This document shows positions 20,634 to 29,899 of a stretch of 33,326 nt of DNA, in pieces; the stretch's first letter is position 1, and every line of letters begins with the position of its first letter. The notes below the pieces were generated by a model. That model worked only from the letters and a program-made list of their open reading frames with translations, was not told where the DNA came from and made no database searches. Where the stretch lies: the NCBI GenBank assembly GCA_049999725.1, contig JBNGIS010016584.1:1-33326 (forward strand), given 5' to 3'. Both the position numbers and the translations under genes were made by a program. Source of the DNA: Haplomitrium mnioides. Its lineage: Eukaryota > Marchantiophyta > Haplomitriopsida > Calobryales.

Positions 20634-21480
20634 TAGAAGAAAGAGCTTAGATGATGGCAAAGTTGGAAGAGCTTCAAGTAGCTCATTATAGCAAGCCAAA
20701 AACAAACCAATATGCTAATGGTAGAGATAGTAAAAATACAATTGCAACAAGAGAATGGAGAAGGAAGTTGATAAACATTGCTTCAAAAGATGAGCAAGTT
20801 GTGCAAAGTGGAGCTTTATGAAGGAAGTTGCATGGTTGGTATTGTAGAAAGGTGGGTTTACTGAATGGAAGTTCAGATGTCAATTATATACATGTTTTGG
20901 ATTTGGAGAAAGAACTATTTGCAAGGTCATTTTTAACGGAGCATGCATCTATTTGGCTACAAGAATGATAGCAACAAAAACATGCACAATGAGAACATCT
21001 TTTGTGGAGCAGCCTAAACAAGGGTAGTAGTAGACTTTACATTGGCTGCAAGAATTAAACTTTTGGAGTTAGAGCAACAAAGAAGCGTTGCAATGTATAT
21101 TGAGGAGTTTAGAAGCATCCAAATTGAAGATATGAGCTCAGCCAATGCAATTGAAATTTTTTTGCAAGGGTTGGAGAGAAAGATTTGAGGGGAAGTTATG
21201 GTGCTCAACTCAAAGGATGTTAATAAAACCACCATGTTTGCTCAAAGAAGTGAAGGAACATTGGAGATTGTACAAATAGGAGGGAATTATAGTCCCATGC
21301 CTATGGAATTGGGAAATATTAGAAGAACATATTGCAAGCACCCAAATCACCAACAAGAATGACCACAAAATGTTATAGAAAAGAGGATGGAAGAACAGCA
21401 AGAAATGCAATTATGTTACAATTTTGGTTGAATAAGACATATTGAACTCAATTGCAGAGTAGTACAATGATATCAAGGAC
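20634..21480 (+). pseudogene. Gypsy-1 gag, broken
   Basis: The region matches the gypsy-2 gag codon by codon in blocks such as MMAKLEELQ (20651 on) and the VAMYIEEFRSIQIEDMSS-like block (about 21090-21140). The start codon of the family is lost: where gypsy-2 has ATGGAAGAAGG, this copy reads CTAGAAGAAAG. Stops occur repeatedly, for example near 20815 and 21187. The zinc knuckle region (21412-21458) has its second Cys changed to Phe and a stop. The 85-bp retroposon found in gypsy-2 gag is absent, giving the empty site at about 21085-21105. Confidence 0.85.
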
Positions 21481-21689
21481 CGGTGTTTTGATGACCTCTT
21501 CATAATGTTGATCGACAATAGATACGATGAAGAATGTCAAAGAAACAATGGGTACCAATAAAAAAAACCTGGTGGTTTTGCTAGGATAAAGAAGAAAGTT
21601 GAGGTAATCATTTGACAAAATCAAATATACTATATAGAGAAACAAAAAAATGGAGGACTAATGGTAGTTGATGGATGAATAGAAGGAAA

Positions 21690-21960
21690 AATCTATAATA
21701 AGCGGCTTGGTGGATTTATGAGCAAAAGAAAATTATCTACAATGAACTATAGCATTGAAGCTAAAGTTGCCACTTGGAAAAGAAGAGCACGAGGTGGTTG
21801 AAATGGAAAATGGCCAAAGTAAGCCAATTGAAAGTTTTTCTCAAAGTGTAGCTCTACATATAAGTAACTATAAAGAGAAGTTGGAGTGGAAGATCACGAC
21901 AGCCAGATATGATGCAATTCTTGAAATGAAGTGGTTACGAAGATAAAATTCACATGCACA
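21690..21960 (+). pseudogene. Gypsy-1 protease, broken
   Basis: The segment corresponds to the gypsy-2 protease start (VDSGAEEN). Here the Asp-Ser-Gly site is ruined: the sequence GTGGATTTATGAGCA gives Val-Asp-Leu then a stop. The following LKLKLPLGKEEHEVVEM block and the RYDAILEMKWLRR block (21900-21945) are still readable. The enzyme would normally cut the gag-pol polyprotein. Confidence 0.85.
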
Positions 21961-22264
21961 TTGGTGAAAGAAGACATTCATGACATCTCAATGGAAGATT
22001 TGGGGAGATTGAGTATGATCTTATTCAAGACACCAACCCTAATATGTGATTGGAGAAAATTCAATCAAAAAACAAGATATGATGTTTTTAGAGCTCATAC
22101 ATGAACTCACAATTGATAAAGAGGACTCAAAGCATAAAGTTCCACATGAATTTCAAGGTATTTTGGAGTTTCACTACCATCTTTCCCAATGATTTACCTT
22201 ATGGCTTGCCACCTACGTCTTTCCCAATGATTTACCTTATGGCTTGCCACCTACATGAAACATT

Positions 22265-22960
22265 GATCACAAGATTGAGGATTTTGTAAGAACTACTCCA
22301 CCGTGCAAAACACCATATTGTTTACTTCCTCATGAACTTGAGAAATGCAAATCTTAGATTACTGAATTGTTGGAGAAGGGATTCATTTAGCCAAACATCT
22401 CTCCTTATGTTGCACCAATATTATTTGTGAAAAAAGAAAGATGAGAGTATGAAGATGTGCATTGACTATTGAGCACTCAATCAACAAACAGTGAAAAATG
22501 AATATCCATTACCAAGAATGGATGATTTCTCTATCAACTTCAAGAAGCAAACTACTTTACAGAGTTGGATTTGAGAAGCAGATATAATCAAATCCAAGTC
22601 GCAGAGTTGATGTGAAAAATATCATTTTAAAGTTGATATGGCCATTTTGAATACCTTGTATGTTTTTTGGATTAACTAATGTTCTTGCAACATTTATGAG
22701 TCTTATAAATGATATTTTTTTTTATCTTTTTTAGATACGTTTGTTTTTTGTCTTTTTGGATGATATTCTCATTTACAACAAGATTCTTCAAGAGCATCAA
22801 CAACACCTTCATATGGTATTGAAGGTACTTTGAAGTCACAAGCTATATGTGAAGATATCAAAATGCGAAATTGGAAAAAAGAAGGTTGATTACTTAGGTC
22901 ACCGTGTGAGTGCATCAAGAATCTAAGTTTGGATGAGAAAGTGGGAGCAACTCAGAAGTG
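22265..22960 (+). pseudogene. Gypsy-1 reverse transcriptase, broken
   Basis: Recognisable Ty3/gypsy motifs in order: a TPPCKTPYC-like start (22290 on), a CIDY block (near 22460) followed at once by a stop, a PLPRMD block (near 22510), a TELDLRS-like block (near 22560-22580), and the catalytic VFLDDILIYN box (about 22750-22780), whose two aspartates are intact. Multiple frame changes separate them, so no enzyme can be made. Confidence 0.87.
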
Positions 22961-22999
22961 GGAGCTCCTAGTGATCAAACATAACTAAGAGGATTTTTT

Positions 23000-23545
23000 A
23001 GCATAACTATGTTTCATCGTTAATTTTTTGAAAGGTTTTGCACAAATAGAAGATTCATGACTAACTTGCTTAAGAAAAGCTATCCGTGAGCATAGGAAGC
23101 TACAGAAGAGCTGGCATTTTAAGCATTGAAGAAATCACTTCTTCATACTCCTATTATTAAATGGTATGTTTCTAAACGACCAATCAAACTTTTGGTGGAT
23201 GCATTGGGAAAAGTTATAGGGGTGGAGTTTTGCAACAAGAATGAGAGGATGGTTGGCATTCTATTGCTTTCTTTTCTAGAAAGTTAAGCAATGATGAGCA
23301 CAATTACCACACCACAAAGCAAGAAGAATTGGCAATTGTGCTATCAACCAAACATTGGAAGCATTATCTATAAGATAAGAAGTTTGTCGTTGAAACCAAC
23401 CATAAGCCTCTAATCTATCTAGAAACTAAAAAAAAACTCTAAAAAAGGCAAATTCGATAGGCAAAGTAGCAACAACAGTTCCATATGACAACAGTTCCAT
23501 ATGAAGATGGTTTATGTAGAAAAAAAACATCAAATTGTAGATGCG
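23000..23545 (+). pseudogene. Gypsy-1 RNase H, broken
   Basis: It is collinear with the 182-codon RNase H frame of gypsy-2. Blocks such as FSRKLSNDEHNYHTTKQEEL (about 23268-23330), LAIVLSTKHWKHYL and ETNHKPLIYLET (about 23390-23430) can be read on the plus strand across frame changes. A ~13-bp duplication occurs near 23475-23505 (CAGTTCCATATGA repeated). Confidence 0.85.
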
Positions 23546-23599
23546 CTAACATGCATGCATCAACTCAACATCGTGTTAGAAATCACAATTCATCCTACT

Positions 23600-24640
23600 T
23601 GATGGACGGAAGTGTTCACTCTAGTAAAGGAAGATGAAGAGATCATCGTCACACAATCAAAGAAATTGGTGAAAGAGGTGAGAAGATTGATTTTTCTTCC
23701 AATATAAGGTATAGGTTTCTAATAATGTTAAACTTCACTATGAGGTTTTGTATGAAGTACATGATTGCACAATTGGTAGACATGTTGGAATTAAAAAAAC
23801 TTTGGACAATCTTTAATAAGCTTATTATTAGGCCTAAGATGCATCAAGATGTGGAGCCATATGTTTGGAGTTGTTTGGTTTGTCAAAAAAACAAAGCTAC
23901 CATTCTTAAGTGGTGGCGCTTATTCAGCTTCCCATCCCCAATCAACGATAGGAACATATGAGTATAGATTCTGTGTGTGAGCTACTACGTACTTCTACGG
24001 GCTATGATGCTATTATTGTTTTTATGGATAAACTTAGCAAAATAATTCATATTTGTCCAACAACCAAATCAATGACAACACCTGAGTTAATACAAATTTA
24101 TTTGGAAGTAGTCTACTCTCATTATGGGATCTCTAAAGGTATTTTTTCTCACCAAGACACTTAATCCATCAATATGTTTTGGCGCACTATATTTGGTCTT
24201 CTCAAGACCAAAATAGCCATACTATTGCTTATCGCCTTGAATCAAATGGTCAAATTGAATGGGCTAACTATACTATTGAATATATGTTGTATGTGTTTCC
24301 ATCAACAGTTATACATGCGCCACACTTTTCTTTTTGATGTATGGGGAGCATCCAACCATGATCTCTAGTCTTCAACATGCATCACCATCGACCTCCACGA
24401 CTCTAGCTGCTGATGATTTTCTTCATCGTCTACATCACAACATTTGACGAGTCAAGGAACAACTAAACATAGTCAACAAAAAGAATATGCTAATACTCAT
24501 TGTTGGGAGGTGCCCTTTGTTGTAGGTGACCAAGTTTGGCTCTCCACTTCCAATCTTTCTTTGATTCATGCTCGTAAGCTTAGTGCTTACGTTATTGGAC
24601 CTTTTTCTATCTTTGCTCGCATTAGAGAAGTGGCTTATTA
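23600..24640 (+). pseudogene. Gypsy-1 integrase, broken
   Basis: The zinc-binding part is seen near 23750-23890 (CLVCQKNK at its end). The core starts MSIDSVCELLRTSTGYDAI (23958 on) with the first catalytic Asp and VFMDKLSKIIHI. The segment holding the second catalytic Asp reads FSHQDT then stop, where gypsy-2 has FDCRTQF. The FWRTIFGLLKTKIA block follows in another frame. The C-terminal part (24444-24641) keeps VGDQVWLSTSNL. The domain would have catalysed insertion. Confidence 0.87.
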
Positions 24641-24641
24641 G

Positions 24642-25010
24642 TTGGTTTTACCTTCTCACATGAAGATTCATCTAGTCTTTTATGTCTCTTTACTATCGGC
24701 TTTTTTCCCTCATTCTACCTCTTTTGCAAGTACCCAAAACCCCTCTCCACCACTTGAACTTATTGATGGTCTTCAAGNNNNNNNNNNNNNNNNNNNNNNN
24801 NNNNNNNNNNNNNNNNNNNNNNNNNNNNNNNNNNNNNNNNNNNNNNNNNNNNNNNNNNNNNNNNNNNNNNNNNNNNNAGTATTTTGTTCGTTAGAAAGGC
24901 TACCTCTTTTATGAAGCTACTTTGGAGTCCTTCGAGAGTTTGGCCAATGCATTTGTGCTTGTTCACTCTTTTGAAAACTCTTTTACTTGCAACAAGAGCA
25001 TTGCCTCTTA
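24642..25010 (+). pseudogene. Gypsy-1 pol C-terminus with chromodomain remnant, gapped
   Basis: VLPSHMKIHLVFYVSLL (24645 on) is the conserved GYPSY 'HPVFHVS' type block. The chromodomain should follow LELIDGLQ, but 24778-24877 is N. After the gap, YFVR-x-KGYLFYEATLESFE matches the second half of the chromodomain of gypsy-2 (YLVRWKDYPLYEATWEPLE), with the conserved Trp codon changed to a stop (TAG) and the second Trp to Leu. Chromodomains guide integration towards marked histones; this one is not functional. Confidence 0.85.
24778..24877. other. Assembly gap (100 N)
   Basis: Exactly 100 unknown bases, a conventional placeholder. Aligning the flanks to gypsy-2 (about 26580-26650) predicts that only about 63 bp of chromodomain sequence is missing. 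Any translation across this gap is meaningless. Confidence 0.98.
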
Positions 25011-25024
25011 AAAAAGAGGAGGAT
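25010..25024 (+). other. Gypsy-1 polypurine tract
   Basis: AAAAAAGAGGAGGAT directly precedes the 3' LTR start and corresponds to the tract of gypsy-2 (AAAAGAGGGGAGGAT on the minus strand). Confidence 0.9.
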
Positions 25025-25349
25025 TGTAATAATCACTAACTTTAGTAAGAAATAACTAAAAAAAAGTAAGATATAGAGTAAATTATTTCTAGAAAGCTAT
25101 TACTAAGTTCCAAAAAGTAGTTGTTATTATAGAGAGAATGACACGTGACAAGAGGAGAGAAAGTCAATAAATTAAAATGAAAGAGAGTCTAGAAACACTA
25201 CTTTAGAAGAAAATAAAAGCACACATAGCAAACAAAGCATTAAAACAAATAGAAGGTTCTAAGATAAAGACACGTAGAAGAAGTAGAGCCAAAGAGAGAT
25301 GGAAGGTTCTAAGGATAAATACACATAATAGAATAAGAACTAAAAACAA
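25025..25349 (+). repeat. Gypsy-1 3' LTR, truncated
   Basis: It starts TGTAATAATCACTAAC and follows the 5' LTR for about 325 bp, then stops at the beginning of the inverted repeat copy at 25350. The promoter part and R/U5 (about 230 bp) are missing and do not reappear after 32402. Loss by deletion or by the rearrangement that placed the inverted repeat is likely. Confidence 0.87.
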
Positions 25350-25804
25350 CTGCTACTTTGAACCAAGAACATGCTACTCAAAACACAAACTTTTTTTTTG
25401 TAGGAAAAATTTTGGTTTTTGAGCTCAAAAAATAGAAAAAAGGTTATTTTGTAATAAAAAAAGTATGTGAGCTTTTTAGCTTCATTTTTTGCCGTTATAA
25501 CAAGAGTGATAGATCAAGAGTCAATTTCATTATGCAAAATCAAACAATATTCTTAGTTTTTCTGAAAATATTGGAAACTTCGAAATCAATGAAAAGTAAA
25601 ACAATTATGGTAGTTTTGACAGAAAACTTGCATTTATCATTGATTACATTTTGAAGCCCAAAAATATAAATATACGTCAGAAGAAACTATTTTGAAATAT
25701 GTTTGGTTGCACAAACTCTATGCGGTCATAGATATGGTGCTCTTTGACACTTATTTTTTGGAAAAAAAATTAAAAAACATGAGGAAAATGCTCAAGCGGC
25801 CTAG
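25350..25804. repeat. Inverted copy of repeat A, first part (B)
   Basis: Reverse complement of 13385-13853. It begins AACAACTGCTACTTTGAACC and ends CTCAAGCGGCCTAG. The last five bases, CCTAG (25800-25804), are the left target duplication of gypsy-2. No coding frame is seen. Confidence 0.9.
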
Positions 25805-26415
25805 TGTAACACTACACACATACATTGCACACCAAAAATTAGCACAAGCACAACACATACAAGAGTAGCGCATAAAGAACTTCAAGAACCCACAAGGTAA
25901 GAGATGCCCAACACGACCGTCTCCCTTCTTTATATACTAAGTGAAAAGCACTTTGCTTACATAGGTGGCGAAACCCCATTGGTTCCTTTTCTATCCTCCT
26001 CTAATTAGACCACCATTTTTCCTCTCTCATTGATTGGACCACCTTTTACTTTTATTCTCCTTTTTCCACGTGTTCTTATCTTTAGAGCCTTTCATTTCTC
26101 TTTAGTTCTTCTTTTGTCATATGTCCTTATCTTGAAACCTTCTATTTGCTTTAATCCTCCACTTGCCACGTGTCCTTATCTTGTTCTAAAGTGCTATTTC
26201 TTTCACTTTAGTTCATTGACTTCCTCTCCTCTTGCCACGTGTCACTTTCTCTATAATAGCACTTACTTTAATTCGTTGACTTTCTCTCCTCTTGCCACGT
26301 ATCACTTTCTGTATAATAGCACTCGCTTTTTGATACTCTATCTTAGTAATGGATTTCTAGATATAGTTGTCGTTATTTTTTTAGTTGTTGCTTACTAAAG
26401 TTAGTGACCGTTACA
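25805..26415 (-). repeat. Gypsy-2 3' LTR
   Basis: It begins TGTAACACTACACAC and ends GACCGTTACA. The U3 part contains spaced copies of a CCACGTG-centred unit: CACGTG at about 26067, 26167 and 26236, with variants CATATG at 26118 and CACGTA at 26296, each followed by a T(C/T)CTTATCTT or TCACTTTCT word. The two units at 26225-26345 are near-identical ~60-bp tandem repeats. Confidence 0.94.
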
Positions 26416-26430
26416 ATCCTCCCCTCTTTT
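26416..26430 (-). other. Gypsy-2 polypurine tract
   Basis: Minus strand AAAAGAGGGGAGGAT immediately upstream of the 3' LTR. It touches the stop codon of pol, so there is no 3' untranslated spacer. Confidence 0.92.
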
Positions 26431-26760
26431 AAGAAGCAACGTTCTTGTTGCAAGTAAGAGAGGTCTCAAAAGATTGAACAAGCACAGATGCATTAGCCAA
26501 ATTCTCCAAGGGCTCCCAAGTAGCTTCATAAAGTGGGTAATCTTTCCAACGAACCAAATATTTGACAATTTCACAATGACCACAACGTCGTGTACGCTTC
26601 TTCAAGAGTTGTTTCACCTCAAACTCTTCATGACCATCAATAAGTTCAGGTGGTGGAGAGGGTTCTTAGGTACTTGTAAAAGAGGAAGAACGAGGAACAA
26701 AATCTCGTAATAAAGAGACATGAAAGACTGGATGAATCTTCATGTGAGAGGGTAAAACCA
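26429..26760 (-). pseudogene. Gypsy-2 pol C-terminus with chromodomain
   Basis: The minus-strand frame 26429-26617 reads KYLVRWKDYPLYEATWEPLE, the conserved core of a chromodomain with its aromatic residues and acidic end. Upstream, PSPPPELIDG leads into it. Its presence at the end of integrase defines the chromovirus branch, whose chromodomain steers insertion to particular chromatin. The assigned branch within chromoviruses (Tekay, Reina, CRM, Galadriel) is not clear from what I can see. The frame ends at the purine tract, as expected for a natural pol end. It is not continuous in frame with the integrase core. Confidence 0.87.
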
Positions 26761-27860
26761 GCTAATAGGCCACTTCACCAATACGAGTAGAGATAGAAAA
26801 AGGGCCAATAAAGCGAGCGCTAAGCTTGCAAGAATGAAGCAAAGGAAGATTGGAAGTGGAGAGCCAAACTTGGTCACCTATAGCACAAGTCACCTCCCGA
26901 CAATGAGCATCTGCATATTTTTTTGCCGATTACAAGCCACTACAAGGTTTTCCTTGGCCCGTCAAACGCCGTGGTGTAGACGATGAAGAAAATCATTAGT
27001 TGATAAACTCTTGGAGGTGGGCGGTGATGCCGAATGAAGACTAGAGATTGTGGTTGGATGCTCACCATACATCAAAAAACAAGTTGTGGCTCTTGTAGAA
27101 CTGTTGATAGAGTTATTGTAAGAAAACTCTACAAGGGGTAGTTGCCAATCCCATTCCATTTGTTCTTCCAAGGTAAATGCTCACAACATATCTTCAATTG
27201 TACGATTGGCCCGTTCAGTTTGACCATCAGATTCAGGGTGGTAGGCAGTAGATATAGCTAATTTGGTTTTTAATAGACCAAATATTGTGCGCCAAAACAT
27301 GCTGGTGAATTGAGTCCTGCAATCAAAAATAATGACTTTAGAAAGACCATGATGAGAGTACACTGCTTCCAAATAAATGCGAGCTAACTCAGGGGCTGTC
27401 ATTGACTTGGTCGTTGGACGAATATGGATCATTTTACTAAGTTTGTCTACAAAAACAACAATAGCGTCATAACCTGTAGAAGTACGTGGTAACTCGCATA
27501 TAATGTCCATACTCACATGTTCCCATCATCGATTAGGGATGAGAAGTGGTTGTAATAAGCCTCCACATTTAAGATTGGTAGATTTGTTTTGTTGACAAGC
27601 CAAACAACTCCGAACATATGCCTCCACATCTTGGTGCATCTTAGGCTAGTAATAAACACATTGAAGATTGTCTAATATTAGTCTTCTCGATTCCAACATG
27701 TCCACCAATAGCAGAATCATGTGCTTCATGCAAAACTTCAGAGCGAAGAGTAATATTATTAGAGACCCATACCTTATTTTGGAAGAAAATCAAACCTCGT
27801 ACCATTTTTACCAACTTTTTTTTGTTGTGGAGCAATTATCTCTTCATCTTCCTTGACTAC
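26761..27860 (-). pseudogene. Gypsy-2 integrase
   Basis: Order on the minus strand: zinc-binding start with EAHDSAIGGHVGIEKT (about 27690-27740) and a CLACQQNKS end (about 27580-27605); the core from 27516 with MDIICELPRTSTGYDAIVVF (first Asp), IIFDCRTQFTS (second Asp) and HPESDGQTERANRTIEDML (catalytic Glu); a stop at 27181; then WDWQLPLVEFSYNNSINSS (27171 on), the usual C-terminal core. The GDQVWLSTSNL-like and LPSHMKIHPVF-like segments follow at about 26750-26890. All three catalytic residues remain, but the domain is split over at least three frames. Confidence 0.9.
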
Positions 27861-27917
27861 AACCAACATTTTTGACCACCATGTAGGATGTATGGCAACT
27901 TCTGACAAGATGTTGAG

Positions 27918-28500
27918 TTAAGGCATGCGGGTCAAAGCATCTGCAATTTGTCGTTTTCCTTCCACATACACCATCTTCATATGAAAGCGCTGTCGCCACT
28001 CCGCCCATCGAATCTGCCTTTTGGAAAGCTCTTTTTGTGTTTCGAGATAGAGTAGAGGTTTATGATCAGTTTCCACAATAAACTCCTTGTCTCCGAGATA
28101 ATGCTTCCCATGCTTGGTGGATAACACGATTGCTAGCTCCTCTCGCTCTGTGGTATGATAATTTTGTTCTGTGTCACTTAACTTTCTGAAGAAGAAAGCA
28201 ATAGGATGCCAACCATCCTCCCATTCTTGTTGCAAAACCCCGCCTATAGCTTTTCTCGGTACATCAATTGAAAGTTTTATTGGTAGTTTAGAGTCATACC
28301 ATTTGAGAATATGAGCATGAAGAAGTGATTTCTTCAATGCTTGGAATGCCAATTCTTTTGTGGCTCCCCACGTCCATGTATGATTTTTCTTGAGCAAATT
28401 GGTCAATGGTTCTCCTATTTGTGCAAATCCTTTTACAAATCGACGATAAAACCCAATTAGCCTCAAAAATCCTTGTAGTTGTGTTTGATTACTATGAGCT
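27918..28500 (-). pseudogene. Gypsy-2 RNase H and connection
   Basis: A 182-codon frame (27918-28466) starts MRLIGFYRRFVKGFAQIGEP, the connection helix typical of Ty3/gypsy, followed by LSIDVPRKAIGGVLQQ (first catalytic Asp), TTEREELAIVLSTKH (Glu) and VETDHKPLLYLET (Asp), ending with GKRQIADALTRMP. All three acidic residues are kept. Frame breaks precede it (near 28467-28508, two stops) and follow it. It removes RNA from the RNA-DNA hybrid. Confidence 0.9.
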
Positions 28501-29222
28501 TCTCATTTTTAAATGGCCTCTACTTTCTCATCCATGACCTGAATTCCTACTGCACTCACCCGTTGACCTAAGTAATCAACCTCTCTTTTGCCAATTTCAC
28601 ATTTTGACATCTTAACATATAGTTTGTGGTCTCGAAGTACCTTCAATACTGTTTGAAGGTGTTGTTGATGCTCATGAAGATTTTTGCTGTAAATAAGAAT
28701 GTCATCCAAGAAAATAATAACAAACTTATCCACAAAAGATCAAAAAATATCATTCATTAGACCCATAAAAGTTGCAGGAGCATTAGTTAATCCAAATGGC
28801 ATAACGAGATATTCAAAATGCCCATATCGACTTTGAAATGTTGTCTTCTACACGTCACCCTCTGCAATTCAAATTTGGTTGTATCCACTTCTCAAATCCA
28901 ACTTGGTAAAGTAGTTTGCTCCTTGAAGTTGATCAAATAAATTGTCCATTCTTGGTAGTTGATATTTATTTTTCACTGTTTGTTGGTTGAGGGCCTGATA
29001 GTCGATACACATCCTCATACTACCGTCTTTCTTTTTCATGAATAATACTGGTGCACCATAAGCAAAGGATTTTGGCTGAATAAATCCTTTCTCCAATAGT
29101 TCAATGATTTGAGTTTTGCATTCTTTCAATTCATGAGGAGGAAAACGATATGGTGCCTTGCATGGTGGAGTACTTCCAGGAACAACCTCAATCTTATGAT
29201 CAATAGCTCGCTTAAGCGACAA
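28501..29222 (-). pseudogene. Gypsy-2 reverse transcriptase
   Basis: From 29222 the minus strand gives [47 protein letters not shown] and [13 protein letters not shown] (first catalytic Asp). A stop at 28869-28871 interrupts NQI-x-IAEGDV, and more stops follow near 28850 and 28740. Then [20 protein letters not shown] (about 28760-28815) and FLDDILIYSKN (about 28690-28720, catalytic Asp pair), ending with CEIGKREVDYLG. It is all in register with the family, lightly damaged. Confidence 0.92.
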
Positions 29223-29760
29223 ACTTGGAGGTAAATCGTTGGAAAAAAATCATGAAATTCTTTCAAAACCCCTTGAAGTTCATGTGGGACTTTATGCTTG
29301 GAGTCCTTCTTACCACCTTCAACCTCACGTATGAGTCCCAAAAATACCTCATCTTGTCTTTTAATTGATTTTTCTCCAATCACATACAGAGGTAGTTTCC
29401 TTGAATAAGGTCGTACACGATCTCCCCAAATCTTCCATTGAGGTGTTATGAGGCTCTTCTTTCGCCAGTCCACTTGCGGGTTATGTCTTCTCAACCACTT
29501 CATTCCCAAAATGGCATCATATCTTGCTAATGTTGTGATCTTCCATTCAAGCTCTTCTTGATAGTTGCCTATATGTAAAGATATACTTTGAGACAATCTT
29601 CCAATTGGCTCGCTTTGTCCGTTTGCCATTTCAACTACCTCGTGCTCTTCTTCCTCAAGGGGTAACTTCAACTTTAGTGCCATTGCTCGTGATAAAAAAT
29701 TTTCTTCTGCTCCGGAATCCACCAAAACCTTTATTGGAAATCTTTCTATCCACCCATCAA
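29223..29760 (-). pseudogene. Gypsy-2 protease and linker
   Basis: The 199-codon frame 29126-29725 starts VDSGAEENFLSRAMALKLKL, an intact Asp-Ser-Gly aspartic protease site, followed by HEVVEMANGQSEPIGRL and ARYDAILGMKWLRRHNPQVD. Upstream codons before the first Met (about 29726-29760, a KVLVDSG-like run) belong to the same domain. The frame then runs out of register with reverse transcriptase around 29220-29250, overlapping it in another frame. The protease matures gag-pol. Confidence 0.9.
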
Positions 29761-29899
29761 CTACAATTAGTCCTCCATTTTTTTGTTTTTCTACCTGATA
29801 TATTCGACTTTTTCCCTTGCCTTTCTTCTTTTATCCTAGCAAAATCACGAGGTCTTTTTACAGGTGCCCATCATTTCCCTGACATTCTTGGTCTTCTTC

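Larger units (their letters stand above)
19402..25349 (+). mobile_element. Ty3/gypsy chromovirus, decayed and 3'-truncated (gypsy-1)
   Basis: A 5' LTR, an initiator-tRNA-Met-type primer site, gag, protease, reverse transcriptase, RNase H, integrase, a chromodomain remnant, a polypurine tract and a partial 3' LTR follow each other on the plus strand. Integrase after RNase H marks Ty3/gypsy. Nearly every domain is interrupted by stops and shifts. The element aligns along its whole length with gypsy-2 (25805-32195, minus strand), diverged by very roughly 15 percent in the gag segment I compared. An assembly gap lies inside the chromodomain. Confidence 0.93.

Noticed and set aside
24642-24966. 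Open frames running through the N gap
   Set aside because: The N bases translate to unknown residues and cannot support a gene.
26030-26398. 122-codon plus-strand frame and its partner at 31810-32121
   Set aside because: Both lie antisense in the two LTRs of gypsy-2 and arise from the pyrimidine-rich U3 repeats.
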